46,382 bases of DNA from Caldilineaceae bacterium (GTDB lineage Bacteria > Chloroflexota > Anaerolineae > Caldilineales > Caldilineaceae): NCBI GenBank assembly GCA_011523365.1, contig WTGY01000179.1, positions 1 through 46,382 of the forward strand, in the 5' to 3' direction. Position numbers and translations under genes: made by a program. Below the pieces are notes generated by a model that ran no database searches, was not told the origin of the DNA, and saw only the letters and a list, made by a program, of their open reading frames with translations. This document shows positions 1-8,290 of this stretch, in pieces; the first letter of the stretch is position 1; every line of letters starts with the position of its first letter.

Positions 1-369
1 GTGTCGATATTCGTAACAGGTGCCTAATCGAAGGTGTCTAGCCAGACCACGTCCCGCCCAAAGTCGTTAAACAATTTCAGCCACCGCCGCCATGAATTCC
101 CCCAGACTATCCCCACCCCAAATCTATGTTGCACCCCAGCCCTTGTATCTGCCCTGCCCGCTGGCTTCCAATTGGGATCGCAAGCTTCGCGCCCTTAGCC
201 CGCTTCTTCCCCCATGCCGGTAGGGGCACCCCTTGTGGGTGCTCTGGTGCGCACACACACTTGCACTGCACGCTGCAAAGTCATCCCACTTGAAGATCTG
301 CCCAGAAATACGATAGCATAAATGGAGTCACCGCCCCCAGGCAGGTTCTGACACCCCAGGGACAAATGA
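1..369. other. Intergenic start of window
   Basis: No convincing gene. Open frames here lack family-like sequence. The only structure seen is an imperfect GC-rich hairpin at 223-245, listed separately. A gene reading in from the left edge cannot be excluded for the first few tens of bases. Confidence 0.5.
223..245. repeat. GC-rich palindromic element
   Basis: The arms ggggcaccc (223-231) and gggtgctct (237-245) pair over 9 bp with two G-T wobbles around a 5-nt loop. The style, a short GC palindrome in non-coding DNA, resembles the hairpins at 26.74-26.79 kb. It may be a copy of an interspersed palindromic repeat, but copy number cannot be judged from one window. Confidence 0.35.
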
Positions 370-759
370 ATGTCCAGGAAACCCGCAAAGTCCCGCAAGG
401 CCCCCTCAAAACGACAAGACCATCTGAGCCCTACCGAAAAAATCAACGCGCGGATCGCCTCCCTGACTGACTGGAGAGGCGAAAAGCTGGCCCTCTTCCG
501 CAAACTCTTCCACCAGGCTGGTACTGAAATCACCGAAGAATGGAAGTGGAGAGGCACCCCCGTATGGGAGCACTATGGCATCATCGCCGTCGGCGACGCC
601 TTCAAGAAGAAGGTCAAGATCACCTTCCACCAGGGAGCCTTTCTCCCCGACCCCAAAAATGTCTTCAACGCCGGCCTGGATGGAAACAAATGGCGGGCTA
701 TCGACTTCTACGCAGGTGACGAACTGGACGAGCCTGCTTTCATGGAGTTGATGCGCTAG
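370..759 (+). CDS. DUF1801 (YdhG-like) protein, copy 1
   Basis: 129 aa. The fold family is DUF1801/YdhG-like, small alpha/beta proteins of unknown biochemical role. What is seen: a basic N-terminal tail of about 20 residues (SRKPAKSRKAPSKRQ), then a helix (residues 25-45), a TEEWKWRGTPVWEHYG segment matching the family's central W-x-x-P-x-W/Y core, and KKKVKITFHQGAFLPDP, matching the strand pair that follows. The C-terminus is the usual acidic helix (DELDEPAFMELM). The ATG at 370 is used; another ATG at 366 is in a different frame. A second, divergent DUF1801 gene starts 57 nt downstream, so the two probably arose by duplication and may be co-transcribed. No substrate can be named. Confidence 0.8.
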   Translation: MSRKPAKSRKAPSKRQDHLSPTEKINARIASLTDWRGEKLALFRKLFHQAGTEITEEWKWRGTPVWEHYGIIAVGDAFKKKVKITFHQGAFLPDPKNVFNAGLDGNKWRAIDFYAGDELDEPAFMELMR

Positions 760-816
760 GCCGTGGCCTTCAACACCAGGAAGAAAGAGTAGCCCACTCA
801 GCCTCCTCCAGCACAA

Positions 817-1311
817 ATGGAATTGACAGTCATGCCACAAAAGACAACCACAGACCTGAAGAAAAACTCGAAAGAGACCGCGTCGGCGAACGCCGGCAAA
901 AAGCCGGTCCTCCTCTCAGGCGGAAATCCCCAGATCCCCAAAGGCGACGGCGACGCCCCCGTGCAGGCCTACATCGCCGCTATGCCGGAATGGAAATCCG
1001 ATGTCGGTCGTCGCCTCGACGACCTCATCGTGAACAACGTACCCGAAGTGCGCAAGGCCGTGAGGTGGAACTCCCCCTTCTACGGTATCGAAGGCGAAGG
1101 ATGGTTCGTCAGCTACCACGTCCTCACCCGCTATGTCAGAGTAACCTTCCTGAACGGCGCCCTCCTGACCCCCGTCCCACCCGGCTCAGGCAAAGACGAA
1201 GACTCCCGCTGGATCGACGTCTACGAAGGCGAACTCGACGAGGAGCAGATCGTCGAATGGATCCGCCAGTCAGCCGCACTCCCCGGCTGGCGCGGCTTCA
1301 ATACACTCTGA
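817..1311 (+). CDS. DUF1801 (YdhG-like) protein, copy 2
   Basis: 164 aa. Another DUF1801 family member. The N-terminal 45 residues are Lys/Thr-rich and probably disordered. The domain begins near GDAPVQAYIAAMPEW, the standard opening of the family, and continues with VRKAVRWNSPFYGIEGEGW and RYVRVTFLNGALL. It keeps the canonical RWNSPFYG core better than its upstream neighbour. ATG codons at 817 and 832 are both possible starts; the second (MPQKTTTD) would remove five residues. The 233 nt after the gene hold no recognisable feature. Function is unknown; proteins of this kind are usually annotated only by domain. Confidence 0.85.
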   Translation: MELTVMPQKTTTDLKKNSKETASANAGKKPVLLSGGNPQIPKGDGDAPVQAYIAAMPEWKSDVGRRLDDLIVNNVPEVRKAVRWNSPFYGIEGEGWFVSYHVLTRYVRVTFLNGALLTPVPPGSGKDEDSRWIDVYEGELDEEQIVEWIRQSAALPGWRGFNTL

Positions 1312-1544
1312 ATAATGCGACCCAGCCTCAGTCTGCCCGCACCCACATCACAGCCCATCACATAAATCACAAGAATCACAATCCAGACAAACGACCACGC
1401 CTCCCTGCTCACAAGGTCCGCGATACCCCTGACGTTTGCGGGAATCGACTTCTTCGCATACCATCAGAAAACCATTGCGCCCCAAGCCAAACCGCGGGCG
1501 CCTATCCATTCCATCCGGATTCACCCACCTGAGGAACCCGCTCT

Positions 1545-2342
1545 ATGAGCAGACCCACCCACGACTACGCGGCCATCCAAGTCCCCTCTGCCGGCGTGCC
1601 CTTGCCCGTCGACGGCGGCCCAGTTTCCCGCCCTCAGCCTGAACTCATCGAGCAGCTAAAGCGAGTCAGCACGGCCACCGCCAGCGCAACCATGCACCGC
1701 TTTGGCATCCGTCATACCTTTATCCAGGGCCCTCTACCCCGCACACCCGGTGCCAAAGTTGTCGGCCCCGCCGTGACGCTCGCTTTCATGCCCCAAAGAG
1801 AGGACGTTTTTTCCGGCGCCGCCCAGGAAGGCGCCGAAAAGCGCGGCGCGCTCTGGGCCGTCTTCGAGACCGTTGAAACCGGCGACGTTCTCGTCATCCA
1901 GGCCTTCGCCAGCCGCTACACCGGCTGCGTCGGCGAAATGCTGACCACCTACTTCAAGGGCCGCGGCGGTGCCGGCATCGTCGTAGACGGCTGCGTCCGC
2001 GACTGGCCCAACATCCAGCAGATCGGCGTGCCCCTCTGGACCGTCGGCTTCACGCCCAACTACGCATCTCAGGCCGAGCTCTTCCCTTGGGGCCTCAACG
2101 TGCCCGTCAACATCAGCAACGTCCTCGTCCTGCCCGGCGACGCCATTATCGCCGACGACGACGGCGCCGTCGTCGTCCCCCGCCAGATGATCCCCCTCGT
2201 ACTCGAGCACACCCTCGAGCACGAAGAGTGGGAGGTCTTCAGCCGCATCAAACTGGCCGAAGGCGGCGCCCTCAGCAAGTACTACCCCCTCAATGACGAG
2301 GGCTGGACCGAATACGAGAAATGGAAAAAGCAGAACGGATAA
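1545..2342 (+). CDS. RraA-family protein (HMG/CHA aldolase-like)
   Basis: 265 aa. RraA-like fold. Members include class II pyruvate aldolases acting on 4-hydroxy-4-methyl-2-oxoglutarate or 4-carboxy-4-hydroxy-2-oxoadipate, as well as RraA proper, which binds RNase E. Diagnostic sequence: KVVGPAVTL (71-79), GCVGEMLTTYFKGRG (127-141), then GIVVDGCVRDWPNI with the Arg-Asp pair at 152-153 that binds substrate and metal in the aldolases, and IIADDDGAVVVP near the C-terminus. Gly130-Glu131 precede the RD pair at the family's usual spacing. The N-terminal 40 residues and the C-terminal WTEYEKWKK tail go beyond the core. An SD-like GAGGAA lies upstream of ATG 1545. It sits 44 nt before an FAH-family gene, so a catabolic role is more likely than RNase control. 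The substrate is unknown. Confidence 0.85.
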   Translation: MSRPTHDYAAIQVPSAGVPLPVDGGPVSRPQPELIEQLKRVSTATASATMHRFGIRHTFIQGPLPRTPGAKVVGPAVTLAFMPQREDVFSGAAQEGAEKRGALWAVFETVETGDVLVIQAFASRYTGCVGEMLTTYFKGRGGAGIVVDGCVRDWPNIQQIGVPLWTVGFTPNYASQAELFPWGLNVPVNISNVLVLPGDAIIADDDGAVVVPRQMIPLVLEHTLEHEEWEVFSRIKLAEGGALSKYYPLNDEGWTEYEKWKKQNG

Positions 2343-2386
2343 CCCGGCAAATCCAACCAGCGCACCCGTGAAGGAGCAAGCCCAAA

Positions 2387-3202
2387 ATGTATCTCACTCG
2401 ACACAGTTCACCCACAGGGCCGCGCTGGGCGGTCGACAATAATCTCCTTCCCGCCGGCGTGACGCTCAGCACACTGCTGGCTCTTCCACACAGCCAGCTG
2501 AATTCGCTTCTGACCGAGCTGGCGACCGGCGAAGAGGCCGCCGGTGCTTTGCTCGCACCCCTCGACGACCACCAGGAAGTCTGGGGTAGCGGCGTCACCT
2601 ACCTCCGCAGCCGTGACGCCCGCAAAGCAGAATCCGAGACAGCAGCCGACGTCTATCAACAGGTCTACGATGCCGACCGCCCTGAAATCTTCTTCAAACA
2701 GGTCGGCTGGCGCACTGTCGGCCACGGCCAGACCGTCCGCATCCGCGCCGACACCACCTGGAACGTGCCCGAGCCGGAGCTCTGCCTCGTTATCAACGCC
2801 GCAGCCCACATCGTCGGCTACACCGTCGGCAACGACATGTCCAGCCGCGACATCGAGGGTGCAAACCCCCTCTATCTGCCCCAGGCCAAGACCTACGACG
2901 GCTCAGCCGCGGTCGGCCCCGGCATCCGCCTCGCCCCCGCCGGTGCACTCACCGATCTGTCCATCAACCTGGAGATCGAGCGCAACGGAGCCGTCGCCTT
3001 CGCCGGCGAAACCTCCACCAGCCAGATGAAGCGCACCTTCCCCGATCTGGCCGAATACCTCATGCGCGAGATGACCTTCCCCCACGGCGCCCTGCTGATG
3101 ACCGGAACAGGAATCGTCCCACCCGACGAGTTCACCCTGCAAGGCGGCGACGTCGCCAGAATAACGATCGATGGAATGACCCTGGAGAACCCGGTTGCGT
3201 AA
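2387..3202 (+). CDS. Fumarylacetoacetate hydrolase (FAH)-family protein
   Basis: 271 aa. FAH-superfamily enzymes use a divalent metal to hydrate, dehydrate, decarboxylate or cleave 2-keto acids. Metal ligands seen: the E-x-E pair in PEPEL (Glu129, Glu131) and Asp150 in VGNDMSSRDIEG. Lys168 in QAKTYDG matches the conserved lysine that follows. TGTGIVP and the closing GDVARITIDGMTLENPV are the usual C-terminal strands. The roughly 60-residue N-terminal region and overall length resemble the 2-keto-3-deoxy-D-arabinonate dehydratase type more than isomerase/decarboxylase HpcE. The pair RraA plus FAH, with a sulfatase 0.5 kb on, suggests sugar-acid or aromatic-acid breakdown. That is inference; the reaction is not fixed by sequence. 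Confidence 0.85.
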   Translation: MYLTRHSSPTGPRWAVDNNLLPAGVTLSTLLALPHSQLNSLLTELATGEEAAGALLAPLDDHQEVWGSGVTYLRSRDARKAESETAADVYQQVYDADRPEIFFKQVGWRTVGHGQTVRIRADTTWNVPEPELCLVINAAAHIVGYTVGNDMSSRDIEGANPLYLPQAKTYDGSAAVGPGIRLAPAGALTDLSINLEIERNGAVAFAGETSTSQMKRTFPDLAEYLMREMTFPHGALLMTGTGIVPPDEFTLQGGDVARITIDGMTLENPVA

Positions 3203-3257
3203 GACTTGAGTACGAAAAGAAGACGCGCTGCTGGCAGCAACTGTTCTCTTGGCTGAA

Positions 3258-3274
3258 ACAACAGATTATGTTGT
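3258..3274. promoter_or_regulatory. Small inverted repeat before antitoxin gene
   Basis: ACAACA (3258-3263) and TGTTGT (3269-3274) form a perfect 6-bp dyad with a 5-nt spacer, 43 nt before the DUF433 start. Antitoxins usually bind their own promoter, so this is a candidate operator. A dyad this short could be chance. Confidence 0.25.
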
Positions 3275-3316
3275 CTGTGCAGGCTGAGGTTTGGGTTTTC
3301 AGGAGGAGGTTCACAA

Positions 3317-3574
3317 GTGGCTTTACTTGAGGGAAATAAGGTCGAGTTGACACAGGTTGTTTCCCGAGATCCCGAAGTCCACAGCGGCGACTTGGTGTTC
3401 GCCGGTACTTGCGTTCCCGCGCAAATACTGGTGGCCTATCTCTCAAGCGGTTCCTCAATTGAGGATTTCCTGGAGTCTTTCCCGACGGTTGAACGCTGGC
3501 AGGTCGAGTCATTTCTCGAGTACTCGCTTGCAGCAATCGATCATCTGCTGTTTGAAAGTTCGCGTGGTGCTTGA
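3317..3574 (+). CDS. DUF433 antitoxin (VapB45-like)
   Basis: 85 aa. DUF433 proteins are DNA-binding antitoxins normally paired with a DUF5615 PIN-like toxin. The domain fits end to end: VVSRDPEVHSGDLVFAGTCV (residues 14-33, matching the family's I-x-x-D-P-x-x-x-G-x-P-x-x-x-G-T-R-x-P), then ILVAYLSSGSSIEDFLESFP and the closing helix VESFLEYSL. The common GTR is GTC here. Translation starts at GTG 3317, preceded by a textbook AGGAGGAGG. The stop codon overlaps the start of what looks like a broken toxin gene (3552-3635), the overlap seen in intact pairs. Base composition is less GC-rich than in flanking genes, which is compatible with horizontal origin. Confidence 0.85.
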   Translation: MALLEGNKVELTQVVSRDPEVHSGDLVFAGTCVPAQILVAYLSSGSSIEDFLESFPTVERWQVESFLEYSLAAIDHLLFESSRGA

Positions 3575-3635
3575 CAGGGACATCGACATCCGCTTCACCA
3601 TCCCCACGACCAACCTGTTAACGAAGCCTCGTTAG
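3552..3635 (+). pseudogene. Truncated DUF5615 toxin remnant
   Basis: A frame opening with TTG 3552 and overlapping the antitoxin's last 23 nt reads LKVRVVLDRDIDIRF, closely like the N-terminus of DUF5615 PIN-like toxins (typically M-K-x-L-L-D-E-D/N-x-D-x-R). After these 15 residues the likeness stops and the frame closes at TAG 3633. A full toxin would be roughly 110 residues, so everything after the first strand and catalytic Asp region is lost. The sulfatase starts 57 nt later. A chance match in a short frame is possible, but position, overlap and sequence all agree. Confidence 0.55.
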
Positions 3636-3692
3636 CACAAACTCTGCTTTTGAGACCTGATTACGTCTACCAAACCCGACAGGAACATCCTC

Positions 3693-5117
3693 ATGGCCAG
3701 TCCCAACATCCTCCTCTTCCTCACCGACGACCATGGCCAGTGGGCCAGTGGATGCTACGGCAACAGCGAACTCCAAACGCCCACCCTGGACCGCCTCGCA
3801 ACCGAAGGCGCCCGTTTCGCCGACGCTTTCACCCCCTGCCCCGTCTGCTCCCCCGCCCGCGCCTGCCTCATGACCGGGCGCACACCCTCGCAGGTCGGCA
3901 TCCACGACTGGCTCCAGGAGGCCGAATCAGTCATCGGTGATCACGACTGGCTGGCCGGGGAGGAGACGCTGCCGCAGCTCCTCTCCAGCGCCGGCTACCA
4001 CTGCGGCCTCTCGGGCAAATGGCACATGGGCCGTTCCCACCGCACTCCCCCTGGCTTCGACTGGACCTTCGGCCTCCCCCGCTGGCAGGGCGCCCACAAC
4101 GGCGCCTATACCTATCACCTCAACGGCGAACCGGTGGAACTGACGGGAAACAAGAGCACACTCATCACCGATCACGCGCTCCAATTCCTTGACGATGCGC
4201 CCGCCGATCGGCCCTTCTTCCTCAAGGTAGGCTACATCGCAACCCATTCGCCCTACCAGGCCGAAACCCATGACCCGGAATTGACCGCCCAGTTCAAAGA
4301 CGCCGCCTTCACCGACATCCCCGCCTACCACCCCCATCCCTGGCAGCGCAACGAGGGCCTCGCTGGCGACTTCCAACCCACCGACCAGCAGATCCGCACC
4401 CGCTATATCGGCTACTACGCCGCCGTAACCGAAATCGACCGCGAAGCAGGCCGCCTCCTGGACAGGCTGGAACAGGACGGCACTCTCGACAACACCATAG
4501 TCATCTACACATCGGACCACGGCTGTTCAGTAGGCCAGAACGGCTTCTGGGGCAAAGGCAACAGCACACGCCCCCTCAACATGTACGAAATCTCAACCCG
4601 CGTCCCCCTGATGGTCCGCGCCCCAGGTCTGGTCAAACCAGGCCAGGTCAGCCAGCCCTGCGTCGATCACTACGACACCTTCAGCACCATCTGTGACTGG
4701 GCCGGCATCGAGCTCGACGAGCGCCGCAACTACGCCGGCGCCAGCTACGCCCATCTGCTCGACGGCAGCGGCCGTTACGCCTGGGACGACACCCGCTACG
4801 GCGAGTACGGTGACCTGCGCATGATACGCACACCGCAGCACAAATTCGTCAAACGCTATCCCGACGGCCCCCACGATCTCTTTGAACTGGAATCGGATCC
4901 CGGCGAACAGCTCAACCGCGCCGGCTGGGACGAATTCGCCGCACTGCAGGACGGGCTGGAACAGCGTCTGGAAGAGTGGTACAGCCGCCATGAGGACTCT
5001 ACCAGCACCGGCCTGCGCATAAAGTTTCAGCGCACGCACAACCGCAACGAAGCCTGGCGCGACGGCGTCCGCGAGCGCCGCGGGCTCCAAGTATATGAGA
5101 AATGGCAGGATGCCTGA
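3693..5117 (+). CDS. Type I sulfatase (alkaline-phosphatase superfamily)
   Basis: 474 aa. Hydrolyses sulfate esters with a formylglycine made from an active-site cysteine. Seen: metal-binding Asp12-Asp13 in FLTDDHGQW; the C-S-P-A-R sulfatase signature at 52-56, Cys52 being the residue to be modified; GKWHMG, with the usual Lys and His; IVIYTSDHG, with the second metal-binding Asp-His; and GFWGKGN. There is no signal peptide, so it is probably cytoplasmic or the true start lies elsewhere. The length is normal for the arylsulfatase A/choline-sulfatase group. A formylglycine-generating enzyme would be needed and is not in this window. The substrate cannot be read from sequence; sulfated sugars would fit the adjacent RraA/FAH genes but this is speculation. 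Confidence 0.9.
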   Translation: MASPNILLFLTDDHGQWASGCYGNSELQTPTLDRLATEGARFADAFTPCPVCSPARACLMTGRTPSQVGIHDWLQEAESVIGDHDWLAGEETLPQLLSSAGYHCGLSGKWHMGRSHRTPPGFDWTFGLPRWQGAHNGAYTYHLNGEPVELTGNKSTLITDHALQFLDDAPADRPFFLKVGYIATHSPYQAETHDPELTAQFKDAAFTDIPAYHPHPWQRNEGLAGDFQPTDQQIRTRYIGYYAAVTEIDREAGRLLDRLEQDGTLDNTIVIYTSDHGCSVGQNGFWGKGNSTRPLNMYEISTRVPLMVRAPGLVKPGQVSQPCVDHYDTFSTICDWAGIELDERRNYAGASYAHLLDGSGRYAWDDTRYGEYGDLRMIRTPQHKFVKRYPDGPHDLFELESDPGEQLNRAGWDEFAALQDGLEQRLEEWYSRHEDSTSTGLRIKFQRTHNRNEAWRDGVRERRGLQVYEKWQDA

Positions 5118-5210
5118 ATCTGTGGGGAAGAATAGCGTTCAGAGCGAGCGCCCGCCTCGCTCCCGGGGAAATATGCCTCTACAATGAACGCACGCCTGTA
5201 TTGACCGCCT

Positions 5211-5726
5211 CTACAGGCCGTGCCAATTGCCGCTCCTGAACCAATTCAGAAAAATATCGCGATCTTCCTCATCGAGTATGGCCTCGCCCGCAGCCTGTGC
5301 CCGGCCTTTGGCCTCACGCGCCGCCTCCGTATCCCCGGCGGCAGCGTACGCCCTGGCCAGCGAATCAATCGCGAAAGCCTTGTCCCAATCTTCCACCTCG
5401 TCGGGATTCCTTTCAATCAGGTCCAGACTGCGACGCGCGTGACGCAGAGCAGCCTCGCCCAAACCCGCTGCCGCATACACGCTCGCCACCGCAAACTCGC
5501 CGCGCGCATGATTGGCTACTGTTCCCACCTGCATCCAGTGATAGCAGCTGGCGTGGACCGCATGAATGTACGGCTCGCACGTCTCCGGCGTCACCAGCCC
5601 CGCGTCAAGTGCATCCATCATGCTGTTGTTCAGATCGATGCCAAACCAGCGGTGGGCCTTGTCTACTTCAAACGGCGCTTCAGCCACTGCCTTTCCTTTC
5701 TTGGCACTCTTAGTTGCGCCCGCCAT
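5211..5726 (-). CDS. TPR-like helical protein, unknown function
   Basis: 171 aa. Not recognised as a named family. The first 17 residues are basic and likely flexible. The rest reads as paired amphipathic helices with Ala/Gly at packing positions, for example ASVYAAAGLGEAALRHARRS and DSLARAYAAAGDTEAAREAK. The second of these has the W/L-G-A-A spacing of a tetratricopeptide repeat. A HWMQVGTVANHARGEFAVA segment carries His and Trp residues that might line a pocket. The ATG at 5726 has only a weak SD. It lies 111 nt downstream of the methyltransferase gene on the same strand, so co-transcription is possible. Confidence 0.7.
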   Translation of the reverse strand: MAGATKSAKKGKAVAEAPFEVDKAHRWFGIDLNNSMMDALDAGLVTPETCEPYIHAVHASCYHWMQVGTVANHARGEFAVASVYAAAGLGEAALRHARRSLDLIERNPDEVEDWDKAFAIDSLARAYAAAGDTEAAREAKGRAQAAGEAILDEEDRDIFLNWFRSGNWHGL

Positions 5727-5837
5727 CCGTCAAATGCAGGGTATGCCGGGGGGTCTGGAGATCTATGTTTCTTGCCGCAATAGCACTGCGAATCGCGTCT
5801 TGTCCTCGCCTTCTCGTCCCGTCGCTCAGCGATTCGA

Positions 5838-6488
5838 TCAGACGATTCCCAGCAAACAGGCATAGTTCTGGGATGCCGTCGGTGCCTCGATCTCCTCCTC
5901 CCACAGACGCAGATTGCGCCTGTCGGAAAAGCCGGCCTCTTGGAGCAGCTCCAAATGACGGCCGATTAGGAACCGGCCCGGTTCAAACGGCAGGCGCGTC
6001 CCGTCCGGCTTCACAAAATCACCGTTGAGCAGAATCCCACCCTCCGGAAGTGTCGCCGCGCAGGCCCGATAAACATGCAGCGTCTGCGCCTGACCTCCCA
6101 GATCGTGCAGCGCCCACGTCGACACGAACGCCGCCGGCGGACGCGCCAGGTCGCCGCCCCAACCGTCACCCAGCAGGTCAGCCTGCTGAAACTGTACGCG
6201 ATCGCCAAACTGTGCCAGACGCGTAGCTGCCTGCGTCAGCATGGGCTGCGAAAAGTCGACCCCCTCATACGAAATGTTCGGCATACGGTCTAACAGATAT
6301 TCCGCCAGATAGGCGGGCCCAATCCCTAGTTCAACGACATGACCGTCAGCAGGAACTGTGCTCTGCAGTTGCTCCAAAATCGTCTCAAACAGATGCAGCC
6401 GCTCCGGCGTCGGTATGAACCGCCGCGCCCAGTCCTCGGCGTACTCCGCCTCGTGAAACTCATGCGTCGCGCCAACTACCTCAGACAT
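5838..6488 (-). CDS. Class I SAM-dependent methyltransferase
   Basis: 216 aa. A Rossmann-fold methyltransferase. Motif I is VVELGIGPAYLAEYL, followed by an acidic residue after strand 2 (YEGVDFS), motif II QFQQADLL, and a motif IV-like AFVSTWALHDLGG. The C-terminal strand region GGILLNGDFV is present. The chosen ATG at 6488 (MSEVVGATHEF) has GGAAGG about 7 nt upstream; an in-frame ATG at 6527 has no comparable site. No substrate-specific domain is visible, so it could methylate a small metabolite or another acceptor. It is transcribed towards the TPR-like gene. Confidence 0.85.
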   Translation of the reverse strand: MSEVVGATHEFHEAEYAEDWARRFIPTPERLHLFETILEQLQSTVPADGHVVELGIGPAYLAEYLLDRMPNISYEGVDFSQPMLTQAATRLAQFGDRVQFQQADLLGDGWGGDLARPPAAFVSTWALHDLGGQAQTLHVYRACAATLPEGGILLNGDFVKPDGTRLPFEPGRFLIGRHLELLQEAGFSDRRNLRLWEEEIEAPTASQNYACLLGIV

Positions 6489-6647
6489 CGATCTTCCTTC
6501 CTTACCCTGAATCAAGAGATGGACCATTACCTGCCGCCTGACCGACCCGCGGCAGCATCAACTGTCCCGTTCACATAACCACACAAATCGCAGTTCAGAC
6601 AAATGAATACGTGCCCGAAAACTGAGAAGATTCCCCTGAAATAGCGA

Positions 6648-6674
6648 GGAGCCGGGCGTCATTGTCCCGGCTCC
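6648..6674 (-). terminator. Hairpin, second downstream of htrA
   Basis: Perfect 9-bp stem (ggagccggg / cccggctcc) with a 9-nt loop. On the minus strand it is followed by TCGCTATTTC, a weak T tract. It probably backs up the hairpin at 6726-6751. Confidence 0.45.
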
Positions 6675-6725
6675 CCAACTACATATATTGGAGGAAGCAT
6701 ATGTCATCTGAAAGAGATGGCGGCA

Positions 6726-6751
6726 CGCGCCCCTGCTTTGCCAGGGGCGCG
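6726..6751 (-). terminator. Hairpin just after htrA
   Basis: Perfect 10-bp stem (cgcgcccctg / caggggcgcg) with a 6-nt loop, starting 15 nt after the htrA stop codon. There is no T tract directly after it on the minus strand, so termination efficiency is uncertain. Position and stability make it the likely 3' end of the htrA message. Confidence 0.5.
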
Positions 6752-6765
6752 CTCAACCCCACTAC

Positions 6766-8166
6766 TCAATTGCCGCTGTCCACTTCCAGGCTCAGTACTT
6801 CGCCACTCAACGCATCTACCAGGACTGTCGCAGTCTCCTCTTCACTTACTAGCGTCACGATCCAAACCCTCAACCCACCGCGGACTGCGCTACGGGCAGA
6901 GCTTCTATCCAGGCGGCCAATTTCATCTGACACTTCATCTGTCGCGATCTCGATCGCCTCCGCACTGCCGATCAACTGCACGGCAGAGTCGCTGCTTTCC
7001 GCGGCAGGCCGCGTGCCCAACTCCACCTCAAGGGTGCGGCTCCTGCCTCTGCGAAGTACCCCGATCTCCACTGTCTCACCGGGCGTTTTCTGCATGACCA
7101 GGTAGCTGATTACGTCCTCGAAGCTGCGCACCTCGAATCCGTCGATACTGACAATAATATCGCCGTTCCGCATGCCTGCCTCACGCGAGGGCCCGCCGGG
7201 CATCACCTGGTTCACCTGAACGCCCAGTACATCTGAATTCAGATTCATCGCTCTGGCGACCGGCGCTGAAATCGTCCTTCCCGCGATCCCGAGAAACGGA
7301 TAGACAAACGCCCCATCCTCGATTAGAGCCGGTATGACCCGCTCCGCCACCAGAATCGGAATCGCGAAGCCAACACCCGAGTTGACTCCGGTACCGAAGG
7401 GAGTGCGCTCATCCGTACGAATCGCGAAGTTGATACCCACGACCCTGCCGCTCAGGTCCAGCAGCGGCCCTCCCGAATTGCCGGGATTGATGGCAGCGTC
7501 GGTCTGAATCACCTCGGGCAGCGAATAACGACCCGCAAGGCCAGGAGCACCGACAGGCATGCTGCGACCCAAGGCACTTACGATACCCAGGGTCATCGAA
7601 TTATCAAGGCCGAACGGGCTCCCTAATGCAATCGTGTAGTGGCCGACTTTGGGCAACGCCGGCGCCCTCTCAAGAGGGCGCAGAACCATGCCTTCGGGCG
7701 CCTCTAACTTGAGCACGGCGAGGTCCGACTGGGAATCGTCAGCGACCAGCTCGGCCTCTGCCCACCTTCCATTGCTGAAGCTGACGAATATGTCGACCGC
7801 GTCTTCAACGACGTGGCTGTTGGTCACGATGTGTCCCTCTTCATCCCAGACCCATCCGCTGCCTTGCCCCCACATTCCTTGGGTGGGATCCTGCGCACGC
7901 GGCCCCGACCGCCGCGCCTGAATGCTGACGACCGACTGGGTTGCCCCTTCATAGATGCTGGACAGCAGCGCCTGGTCGGGATGATCGGGGCCATCTTCCT
8001 GCGTAATGTATGTGAACTCCTGTGGTCGGTACTGCGGCGTCGTGGCATCAACTGTCGCCGGCCTGATCTCAATCCTGCCGATACCGGCCAGTCCAATCAC
8101 GAACGCCACCGTCAGTATTCCAACCACAACTGCAAATGTTCGTAGACTCACCGTCTTCGGTTGCAC
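6766..8166 (-). CDS. htrA: HtrA/DegP-like serine protease with PDZ and PepSY-like domains
   Basis: 466 aa from GTG 8166. A membrane-anchored quality-control protease. In order: one membrane segment (about 12-31, TFAVVVGILTVAFVIGLAG); a trypsin-like domain with His118 (TNSHVV), Asp148 (SDLAVL) and Ser231 (GNSGGP); a PDZ domain (about 292-387, with GIAGR and GPSREAGMRNGDIIVSIDG); and an unusual C-terminal segment (about 400-463) ending LRVWIVTLVSEEETATVLVD, which reads as a PepSY-like domain. Most bacterial HtrA proteins end with the PDZ. The GTG start has AAGGA 9 nt upstream; ATG 8235 would add 23 residues without a good site. A 22-bp tandem repeat upstream and the kinase/regulator pair next door suggest two-component control. 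Confidence 0.9.
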   Translation of the reverse strand: MQPKTVSLRTFAVVVGILTVAFVIGLAGIGRIEIRPATVDATTPQYRPQEFTYITQEDGPDHPDQALLSSIYEGATQSVVSIQARRSGPRAQDPTQGMWGQGSGWVWDEEGHIVTNSHVVEDAVDIFVSFSNGRWAEAELVADDSQSDLAVLKLEAPEGMVLRPLERAPALPKVGHYTIALGSPFGLDNSMTLGIVSALGRSMPVGAPGLAGRYSLPEVIQTDAAINPGNSGGPLLDLSGRVVGINFAIRTDERTPFGTGVNSGVGFAIPILVAERVIPALIEDGAFVYPFLGIAGRTISAPVARAMNLNSDVLGVQVNQVMPGGPSREAGMRNGDIIVSIDGFEVRSFEDVISYLVMQKTPGETVEIGVLRRGRSRTLEVELGTRPAAESSDSAVQLIGSAEAIEIATDEVSDEIGRLDRSSARSAVRGGLRVWIVTLVSEEETATVLVDALSGEVLSLEVDSGN

Positions 8167-8290
8167 TGGAACGTTTCCTTTATCTGAAAGACATCTACTC
8201 CAATGAACTGGAGAAGATGTTCTGCATCGATACATCCTTGCCCGAATAGCATAGCAGGTCGCCCGCCAGCAGTCCTTATCAGAATCCTAT

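Noticed and set aside
6691..6760. GGAGGAAGCATATG on the + strand, a fine SD plus start codon
   Set aside because: The frame that follows runs through the htrA terminator hairpin and then antisense through htrA, with no protein-like sequence.
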